Translations under genes and position numbers: made by a program
Shown here: positions 14,753-26,136 of the stretch, piece after piece
How the letters are laid out: each line of letters begins with the position of its first letter
How positions within the stretch are numbered: position 1 is the stretch's first letter
The notes under the pieces: model-generated
Told to the model about the DNA's origin: nothing
Database searches by the model: none
The model's input: only the letters and a program-made list of their open reading frames with translations
Origin: Plumapathes pennacea
Taxonomy: Eukaryota; Cnidaria; Anthozoa; Antipatharia; Myriopathidae
NCBI GenBank assembly: GCA_964036295.1
Contig: OZ038463.1
Span: 9,663,274-9,727,273, forward strand
DNA: 64,000 bases
Reading direction: 5' to 3'

Positions 14753-17700
14753 GCAGTAGAGAATTACCGAGAGGTTTCTGCAGCCCCAGACTGGGAAATG
14801 CTCGAAAGCTGTCCACGGCTGAACCGCCTCCAACAGACTGACCTAAGCCTGGCTGCTGAAACTGTTGAAAGATGGGATTGGAAGAAGTGCTGAGACCTGG
14901 TGAGTGCAGACCCGAGGTGGGGCTGGCAGAGGACTGCATGTGAAGAGGGGTCGGCTTGGAGATGTTCTGTTGTAGTCCTGTTCCTATGCTGCCCACAGCC
15001 CCCAAACCACTGGACGCCCCCAGGGCGGAGCCCGCCAGCGGGTGTGGAGGAAAGGATGGCAGCTGGGAGGTGGGTGTAGATGGAGTGTTGGGAAGGTTTG
15101 GTGGAGAGAACGTTGATGGAGAGTTGGATGGTGGACCGATGCCTGCCAACAGATCAAGCTGAAGGAAACGAGTAAATACTTTTGTAAGGAATGCCGCATT
15201 CCGCATTCCGCAAAAAGTCACATGATCTGACTCACAAGTCACGTTTTGCTTGAAATAACAGCAGCTTAAGACATCGCTGCAGTGGTTGACTTACATCTTT
15301 CTTCCTGGCGTCAAAAACATGACAACACCACGGTGACCGTGACTTTTTGTGGTTTGCGGACTGCGGAATAAGGCAATCTAAAACCGCCTCCCAACTCATA
15401 TACATTAAACTCACTGTCTCACTCCTTTAGCCAAACAGTCCTATTCACCTTGTCAGAAGAAAGTAAAGGTTCGAGAGATTTCAAGATACCTGGTTACCGA
15501 GGGGGGTGGGGAGCGCTGCTTCTAGGCTACTCTGTCGTTTGAGTGGTGATCCAACAACAGAGGCGACAGGGCGGGGCTTCACAAGTGGCCCGTGATTGGT
15601 CAGCATCTTCTTGATGGTTTCTGACAGCTCTGATGATAGAAGGCTGCACAACCGAAATAATGAAAAAGACATACCAATCAGAACAGTACGCCACTTTAAA
15701 CTGGACAGTTTGTAGCAAAGAAAAATACGACTGGGAAGAATTGCAGAGGCTAGCAAAGGAGAGATCGCTTGAAATAAAGACCTGCACACAAATGAGTGAG
15801 AGAAACTAAAAAATATCGTTAATAAACAGGAAAAAAAACTGAAGTAGAAATTTTTAGAGGTTCCCTAGACGCAACAGCTATTCAGGACAATTTTCAAGTC
15901 CTTTGTGCACTTCAAAAAAGTTACTTCACTTCAAAAATATTTTTTGCTGTGCAATTGATTTTTGTGGATGCGGTAAACGCTGCCTGCTTGCCTCTTTGCA
16001 ATTCTTGTGTATTCCGGAATAGGAATAGACGGAAGAGTCCCAAAAGAACGCACCCTAAGAGGGCAGCTCGTTTTCTTACCCAGTGTACATCTGCAGACAC
16101 GAGAGCATGGTAACAACAGTTTCCGCGGGGAGCTGGGCACTCTTGGGAAGTTCCTTGTCCACTCCAAATAGATAAGGACAACGGCGACTCAAAAATGTAA
16201 TACAAGCTTTGACAAACTCCTCCTGTTAAACAAAAACTGCGTTACGATCATTTTATACGCAGAAGGCAGATTTGTCCTAACAAAGATTATGCGGCGCTAG
16301 TAAACCTAAATTCAAGGTTTTTGGGCTCTGCTTCAGGAGGTTTTTGGAATTGGAAGAAAAAAGTGTTGATAGCGCAAAAACAGATCGAGGCCTGAAAAGC
16401 AAGTACACAAGCAAATAAAGCGGCCTATCCACATGCAGCCATAATCTTCGGCACATCAAGTGAACACTAGTCCCTGAAAGACCTTTGTTTCGGTTTTGGC
16501 CGGCGTCCGCCATCTTAATGTATGAATAATTAGTCGAAGCAAAATAAGCTATTGTCAGTGGTGGATTTATTGACTGACGTGTGTTAAATCAAATCTCGAT
16601 GAAAACTTGCATCAGCATTTTTCATGATTTGTTTTTGTTTTGAATATGAAACGCAATTGTGTCACTCGCTACCCTCGTCCCAGATGTGTTGTCTTGATTG
16701 GGTACCTGGTGCTCTCGTAACTTGTCATTAAGCCACTTGTCCAGTTTCAGATACTCCCGTCTTGAAGCCAGCGCCGCCAGCTCGATAACAAACACAAAGG
16801 GAGAGCCACTCAGAAGCATCGACAAAGCCTGCAAACAGAGAAGAAGAAGTTACTTTATACTTTTTATGGACATGCTGACCAGCCGACAATCCCACCCCAA
16901 CTCTATTGGAGAGAAAACACACATGTACATGCCTACAAAAGTGTTGCACGCTGCAGACACCGCACAAAAAAGTTCTTGATGTCACTCCGTTGGTCAGCGT
17001 TCGTCGCCATAACTATCTAGCTCGGTCTAACTCGAGGTAAAAGTTTCACCTTGTGTACATGCAGCGTTTTTCTTGAGCACAATTTATGTTATAAAAAAAA
17101 TACACTGAAGTAACTTATGGTTGAGTCCCTTGGCTACGTCTGGAGGATTTACGAGCGTTAATCGTTAATTTTGTGCAATGAACGATGACTCCAAAGTAGG
17201 GTGACTACACGGCCGAAAAACGTATTTGTGCGGTCTCCTTGCTGGATATGTACGTTTGTGTCACTGACTGAACGGATACTTTGAAATGAGCAAAAGTCTA
17301 CTTTTGTTTCAGCGCAAGCTGACCCCAACACATCCACAACATAATCGAAACCAGTTGCTAGCAGATTCGACCAAGAATACCAACTTTCCTTCGCCTCCTA
17401 CAGTACACGGTACCTTGAGGTCTTGAGCAACGTCAAGAATGCGGGACAATCTGGTCTGGTCCTGCTCTCCTTTGACGTACCAGTCAGCCATGGCCTGCAT
17501 AACCAGCAGACGAATAGACGCGGACTGTCCCTGGGTACAGAAGTCTTAAGGTTAAACACACAAAACAAGCTACAGTGTATGTAAAGTAAAGTATCTTTAC
17601 CTGTCCATGCCATACGTAATGCAGTACACTGCCAGAGTTTGGGTGATTGGCCAGAAACACTGGGATGAGTTGTGAAACCAGTTCGTTACGCAGGGTATGC

Positions 17701-20700
17701 CATGTAGGCTGCATGAGGAACATGACAAAAGAATACAATGAAAACTTGTTCTCATCCAGCACACACAGTACTGACATCTCATACAGACAGCCCTAGAGAA
17801 AAATCTCAAAATCATACCCACACACATGACCAACAAAACTACCACCATAACAACGACAACAACAACAACAACCAGAACGACAACAACCACAAAAGTCAGC
17901 AGATCAGTACTTACATTTGTCTGTAGCAAGGCAAGCAGCAGCACATCAGGGCAATGTTTAAGAGGAAAACTAAACAAACTCTTCACCACTTCGTAATGGC
18001 CGGCTTCCGCAAGCCGCAGCAGGGTTTCCACAAGATTGAGGGATTTCCTACAAAAAGGAAAGTGGTATGAAAATAGTACAGCTCAAGCAGACAGTGCAAG
18101 TGCAAAATGTAAGCATTATTATCCAATAACATTACTATGAGTACAGCAAGTTTCATATGTATGTGTCAAAGGTTACAACTTTCTCAATAAGACTTTATGA
18201 CTTGGACTTTAAGACCTTAAGACTTTCTCAATAAATCATTTGGAGTCACCAAATTCTACAAATACCTTGTACTACTTAATAGGTAAATTTACATACCAGG
18301 ATGCCAGTTCCCTGTCTTCATCCTCAGGTGGTGCTTTCAGCAGATCCACCACTACAGGGTGACACGAATAATCCAAGAAACAAAACACCTCTGGATTGGC
18401 CAGCGCCTGCTGTATCCATGACAACTGAGGAGAAAAAATAACAACAATCAATACAGTATATGTATACTAAGTGAAATAACAATATGCATGTAGTGATGCT
18501 CAATTGCTGAGATAATTCTAGACGACAATTCTTCTAACCATCATTATACTTTGTGAAGAAATGTATGAGTGACTTAGGCCCCGTCCACACTAATCTGGAT
18601 AAATTTGAAAATGGAGGTTTCGTATGAAAACGCATCAAAAGTTTTCAGTCCACACTACCGTTTTCAAGTCGTTTTTGCTGTCCACACTGAAACGCACTTT
18701 CGAAAATGTCCGCTTTCGGCCACTGAAAACGCGTCTTGGTGTGGACAGGAGGCCAAAACGGATAAATAAATATCCGTTTTCAAATTTAGCACGATTAGCG
18801 TGGATGGTACATGTAGATCTACTGGCATGTCATACTGTACCTGTCCTTCTGTGTTTGTCCAGGTCCTGTAGAGAACTTCTATAGGGAACACTTCCTGCAA
18901 GCCTTTGTGAATAGCAGACAAGAGAACCTGCAGCCCCTCAACATTCAACACCACAAAGCCTGGGTAATCAAGCTCCAGAATCACTTGCTTCCAGTTCAAA
19001 AGAGGTATCTGCACATGAAAAACAAACAAACAAACAAACAAACAAACAAACAGTGAATATCTCAACACTATTGCTATTCCTAAAAGTATGTCTCATGATT
19101 GTTTAAAATCCTTTCCATGTCATAATTTAATCAAATATTTTGTGCAACAAAGATACTAACATAACCTATTTCTACAATGTACAGCCCCTCTCTTTATGTT
19201 GTTTTACCTGCCAGTCACATTTTAAGTTAACACTCTTTCCATTGCACTTCTCAATGTCCGTCATGTAACAACTCACTTTGGACTGACCACACAGAAGAGA
19301 TGCTTGGTACCAATGATGACCCAATCAACAACTACACAGTAAGTTCATCAAACTATTGACACAAATAACCACAAAACACAATAATAATCTCCTATTGGGT
19401 TCTCATGTTCATAGTTATATAAACAATAAACTACTTTTGGCGAGGAAATATGCACGGATAATTGTCCGAGGATATTATCTGTTCTGAGAAGCGAACAGTT
19501 GCCCAAGAGCGAAGCTCGAGGGCAACTGTGAGCTTCGAGGAACAGATAATGTCCAAGGACAATTATCTGTAAATGTCCAAGGACAATTATCTGTGCATAT
19601 TTCCGAAGCCAAAAGTAGTTTATTGTCTTTATTATCCTTCAAATATTTCCTCTCGCAATGCAAATGATGGCGCGGAAACTGTGAAGCTTTTTAGTGCTTT
19701 CTGGAACTGCTTTTTTGACCAATAAATTGATGTCCTCCTCAGTAGGCGTCTTGTAATGATTTTTGTGATTAAATGTATAAAACTGTGTTCGGGTATTGTC
19801 AACAAACAGCGTTAGTTCGCCAGGCAGGGGTTACTCGCTGATAACGTCCGCTCGTTCGGTCACGTGTCATGATTCTACCAATCATGCATGGGAGGAAATA
19901 TTTGATGGGTCATAAACATGCATACTCACAGTTTCTTTCAGAACTTGGACAAAAATGTCAACATTCCACGTTGTGGGGCCCACTAGTTGGTCTTCAGGCT
20001 TGTTTTTGTCCACAGCAGCTGCAGTGCTACACAGATCCTGTCAAATAAGAAGTTTCTTAACACTAAAACAACTTTACATCAGAAATGCCAAGAGACTGAT
20101 TGACATTACCAGCAAATACACTGGTATGGACGGCATGCAGACAAGGGAATTTCTCCATCAGCAATACTGTTTGCGAAGGTATTATTCTGATTGCCAATCA
20201 AGTGTATGTAATTGTCATTGCTATTATTCTGTTTGCACATGTTTACATGACAACATGTTTAGACCATTAGGATTAAACCATGAGTTCAAAAATCAATAAG
20301 GAATACTTTTTAGACAGAAATGCAATGCATGTTAAAAGAAGTACTAAAAAGCAGCTAACAGTCTGTACACATATTTTAGTAAAATTTATTGTCATTTCAA
20401 CTACCAACCTGTAAGGGAATGTGCTCCCCTAATCCTGACATGGTTTTTACCATCATACCTGTATATAAATATAAGACAAAGCACTCAGAAGGATTGGGGC
20501 TTGGATTTACTGCTGATGGCTCGATTGTATAACTCGCATATAAGCTCGCATATAGGTTAATGTAATTGACAAATTTTGCCAGACTTGCTAGTCGGATGTT
20601 GTTTAATAGGCTATGCTGACACTGATGCGTTTTCTAGAGACTTGTTTTTAACGTCATTACTCATCTGTCCACACCGATTTTGTTTGCATTTAAAAACACA

Positions 20701-21022
20701 TCTGTACTTGTGAACCTTCACTTTGGGAACTGCACTCTAAAGTTCCTGTTTTCAGAAACCTCTGTTCTCATGATTGGTATGTATTAGTATGGATGTGGTC
20801 TTAGTGGTGCCATACTTTACTTTTATGCACTGGGCACTGATGTAACTGATGGGAACTGTCATAATTAACTCATTGGTCACTACAGTATGAGCCTGCTTTC
20901 TCACTTCATGAGGCACAAGCTTGAAAGATCAACTTACCAAGGACTCTTGCTACTGCTGCAGGAGTGATGTCCTGGACACCAAACTGGAACAAAGTGTTCC
21001 TACACTCTTCCAAACTGATAAC

Positions 21023-21059
<37 letters not shown>

Positions 21060-23772
21060 CCAATTTTATCTTAGTTTGATTTACTTTTGCTTTGTTTGAA
21101 GGAATAGGGTTAGGGTTATAGCAAAAATACAACAAACTCCAACCACAGAATCCTGGAAGGTTGAGTGGTAAGATCATGGAATATAAACTCAAAGGTTTGG
21201 AGTAACAATCCCAGTGGTGAAGAGAGCAAAAAACAAAAAGAAGTTTGAAAAAACAAAAGGGGGAGGGGATGGGGAAGTGACAAGGTTGGGAAAGAGACTG
21301 GGAAAGGTAGGGAGGGGCAGGGGATAAGTTTGTTCTTTTTCTTTTCCCCTTTACTCTTACTGACTACAAGAAGCTACAAGTAGAACAACACTGGTTTTGT
21401 GTTCATCTACAGCAGATTAGCACATTATAACACTACATGTATGTGAAGACTGCAGAAGATTGCAACATTTCTTATACACAACACAGCACTGCCATGTCTA
21501 AACAATATTACTCAAAAGCAACAAGTTTGTCTCACGTTTCACAGCAGCTGTAACCCATTTCCTGCATCAGCTCAGCCAAGTCATCTTCAAGCTGATAACA
21601 AAATAAAAAATTAACCAAATCACCTCTGAAAACAATGATACAGTACACAAAGTCTCAACAAATTACACTGTGCTACCCTTCCCAGCTATGAATACAAGAT
21701 AACAATACCTTATTGTTACTTATTTTCATGGGACTTTGAAAATAAGTAACATGAAATCACGAAAATCATGAATATTAAGTCCTACTAAAATAAGTATCAA
21801 TAATAAAGGGCATGTAGTCCATCAGCAGGTGCACTGGTACAGTACCACATCACACAACACATGACAGGATAGCAAAATGGAACCTTGAATTATACAATAT
21901 TAGCAGCATTTGCTCCATCTGTCTTTACTTACAACTATCCTGGATGGTGCCCCACCATCTGGTATGAGCCTGAGAGGGAAGAGCAGCAGTTAGACAAGTA
22001 AAGTGGTTACGCAGTACACATACATGCACTCAACAAACAAACATACAAGTTCATTTGAGTGTACAGAGGACTGGTTTACAGCTGCAGTGCAACATCTGAG
22101 GCCTTAGAATTCAAAATGTTCACTATTCCTCTTTAGGTTGTAACTGTGCTGTTCTAGCACGACAATAATATTATTCTACAAAGTATGAAGTTTCAACTCT
22201 CACAGTTTTTAACTCAGACTTTAAATGTGAGAAAACTGCTGATTCTGGGAGTCCAACCGAGTAAACCTAACTGATAGTTATGTTGAGGAAATGTAGACAT
22301 GTTCGCTTGCACAGTACAATCCGTCAAACAAAAAGGCGAAGTGTTCAAGAAACAGTACATTGAGACCAACCTTTCTGTTGGTACATCCTGGGTCTCTGGG
22401 TACAGCAATGGTGAGAGGACCACAGGAACACGATCTTTGGGAAAATCTAAAAACAAAATAACAAACATATTAACTTACTGTCAGTAACTTTACAACAGCT
22501 TTTCTTACATGAAGTATACATTATATCATTTTCTAAAATAGATGTGCACTATGACACCATTAACCTATCAACTGGCTAAATTACAATTTACATGACTACA
22601 ATACACTACTATTAACCCTTTCACTCCCAAGTTCAAAGTGCAGATTCTCCCAACCATTCGAGAAGAAAATGTGTGAGAGATGTGGGGAGAATTAATACTT
22701 CAATCAGCTGTCATCTTAGCAAGGTATCAAAAGCCAACTTCTCCATACTGTAATTATATATCTTTGGTGAGAAATTGAAGGAGAAAATTGAAGTTGATCA
22801 CTCTTGGGAGTGAAAGGGTTAAAACACTGGCAACAAAGTGACAGGTAATCTAGACTCAACTGTACACTGTAATACAAACTGGTGTATGAACTAAGTGTTG
22901 ATGAGGGTAATAGAACACAGCCAAAGAGACAATAGCTGACGTTTCAAGCGCTAGCCCTTTGTCAGAGTAAATGATGAAGGGCTAGCACTCGAAACATCAG
23001 CTATTGTCTCTTTGATGGCATTCCATTACCCTCATCAACACTTAGTTGATACACCAGTTTGTCTTCCGCCACGCCGACGCAGTCAACCTAGTTCTCTTAA
23101 GAGCTGGTATTACATTGTACACTGTAATAGCTGTGGATATTGAGTGCCCACTGATCAACAGGTCTATCAGGTAGGGCAAAACCACAAAACAAAAACATTG
23201 TGGTATACCAGCATGATGGTCACTGGCTTGCAGTATGAATACAGATGAATAAGCACCTCAGTTTGATTTTATGTCACTCTAAATCTGTATCTGTGGACCA
23301 CATGCTAGTGCTCTATTGTACAGTACTACTACATACAAGTACATCTAACAATATTATCTGATGCTGTACATCTATATCTTACTTCTACACAAAGCATCAA
23401 AAACATTCAAATATACCTCTTCTCAGTGTATCCAGAAAGGCATTCACTTGGTCATCTCCCACTCCAACTTGGTCTCTTGGTGCATGAATCACATGCATCA
23501 GCAGTTTATGGAGAACCTCTATAGCCACATCTGTCAACCCACCTTCTTGTCCACTGCTCAGATCTAAAAGAAATTTCATTGTAAAAAAAAAATTAGTACT
23601 GTAAGGATGTTGTGAGGTATTCAGGTGGCCAAGCTGTTAGCATGCCGACCGGTCCTTCACCAAAATGGCCAGGCTTCGATTCCCAGCTTGGGGATTTGAT
23701 CCCAGTGCCGTAAGAACGTAAGAAGGCCTTTGTTCTGGTCTGAGCTACCCTCTCTTCTTTAGGTCTTTAGGG

Positions 23773-23803
<31 letters not shown>

Positions 23804-26104
23804 GGGGGGAAGGCTCTAAACTGTTAACCTAGAGCCTCTCACCTTCACTACGAAACTTCTTGATCATGAAAGCAGGGGAATCTCCCCAGAGTTGTAATCT
23901 GTCCCCTACCATATCACTAAATTAATTTTAAAATGCTGACATAGTCCTTAGTATTGCGGTTGCTGAAGAAGATGAAAAGGAAGAAGGGGAAAGTTTAAAG
24001 CTGTTCATTGTCTCTACCTTCTTAAGAGTTTCTAGACAGTGGGACAGTGGTTTGTCAAGCTCTGTTAAAAAAGACTTTTCATAAAAAAAAACCTGTACAT
24101 GTGAAGAAGGCACTGTGCTCATCCACTACTATTCAGTAAAACACAGGAAGCAAAATGTACTGAACTAATAATTCAATGCTAAAACTGTACCTGCATCAAT
24201 GTAAGACCGCAGCAGATCTGGAAGCTTCTGTTTCACAAAATGTCCGGCTGAGAATAAATTTAGATTGAAGTTAGTTATCAAGCACAGCGAGTTTAAACTT
24301 TGTTTCACAGGTATATTAAGGCCAATTTACGCAGCGCACCTGTTGATTTCAACATGAAGCTATGTTGTATGGTTAATTTATGTGACGCAGTCCATGTCGT
24401 AACTGTGTCATAAGAAGGAAGGTTGCGTGTGACAATCATAAGCCAAAATCACACCATGTAAATCAGCCTTTAGATTACCAACAGCACTGATAGCATGTGC
24501 ATTAACCCATGTCAGTTGCAGAACCATTAGACATTAGAACAAAGAATACCTTACTGTCAAATAGTGGTCTCAGGGGAGAAGAGGACTCGCCAATGGTCAT
24601 CAATAAATTTCATGGCAGCAAATTTGTTTTATTTGCTTTCTAGTTGGTCGGGAAATCTGTAGACAACTTCAGGTGTCAGAATAGATAAAAGTCATTGAAC
24701 TGTTTTTGTCCAACAGTTGACCTACCATGATTTTTCAAATCTTCATTAGATGAGGTAAGAAGACCAAGGCCAAACACAACCTGAAAGGATCAGTTAGCAG
24801 TCAAGTCAGCACTCAAGTTAGCAAACTGTGTATCAAACAGTTTTTCTGCATAAAATAATTGTGTAGGTTTTTCTGCATATTAGTATATTAGTGCAATCAC
24901 TCTGATGGGAACATTTTTTCCCAGATGATGCCACTCTCTTACACTCTACTTAATAACTGTGTAGCTGTTGTCTGTAAGTTGTAATCCGATCAATATTTGT
25001 GTTGGCAATTTCCATTACCATCATTAACCAAGACTGTAAGAGAGACTGTAATCTATCAATAAGCTTACTGTACCTCTTGCACTTTACTGAACTTCAACAC
25101 TTTGCTAATGTTGTACAGAAGTTGTGAAGTTGGTTTAATGCTCTTTTGCTTCTGCTCTGGGTTTTCAATGGCATAACACAAGATGGAGGCAAAGTTTGGC
25201 TTGGTTATGAGGGCCTGGCATTCACTAATCAAAAACTGGCACTGCAACAAAATAAAATAGAATAAAATGGTAAATACATGTAGTCTGGGAGAGACCTTAG
25301 AAAAGGACTCCATATAACTAAATCATCCATGCTAAGTTGGTTTGTAAGGCAGTGGAGGCATGATACTGTACATCAGAGGAGATGATATTCAATACTATTT
25401 GCCTTACTAGTTGAAGCCCTGAAAAATCTGGGGAAGTTTCTTTGTGATCTCTCAAAGAAAAAAGTAGAGGCTCTATACTTATTTTGTGGATCCTATAGTA
25501 GTTTGTGAGCCTGGTCGAGGTTAGTACAGGTACTTGGCTTACATTACAGATGACCACATGGGAAGACCTGCTATCACACAGTACACTTTCTTTTTCATCT
25601 TTTACTGTTTCATTGTTTGATGAAACCTTTCAGTTTCTTTCACAGTATCTGTACTGTACAGTACATTGCTTGTAAAATACATAGTGTACAAAAACCCATA
25701 AAGAGGACACTCAAATATCAGACTGCATATCATACCTGTTGGAAATCTTTTCCATTATTTTTCACATCCCCACCAAACTCAACAAAGGAAAACAGGCAGC
25801 GAAACAAGTGGCGCTCTGCATCAAAGCCATGCCTTTCTACCAGCTGAAAGAGGTCAAGCAGTGTGCCAAAAAAGCATTGTCAAACTCATAGGAGTCACAT
25901 ATCATATATTTTATTATTCAATTACTATCATGTGCAACTCAAAATATTGCAGTACACTTTAGGAACTACATGTAAAGCAACACCTTTACTTGGTTTTGCC
26001 ACCATAACCAGGCACATTGCTGGCCAGTGTTGAAATGCATTGGAACTTTTGACTTAAAAGATTGGGAAAAGTATCAACTACTTATCAACTACCTTTTTTT
26101 TTTC

Positions 26105-26136
<32 letters not shown>

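Noticed and set aside
14499..14893. Plus-strand frames of poly-Leu, poly-Cys and poly-Val opposite the glutamine repeat
   Set aside because: They are other-frame readings of the CNOT1 CAG/CAA tract, which is supported by flanking conserved exon sequence on the minus strand.
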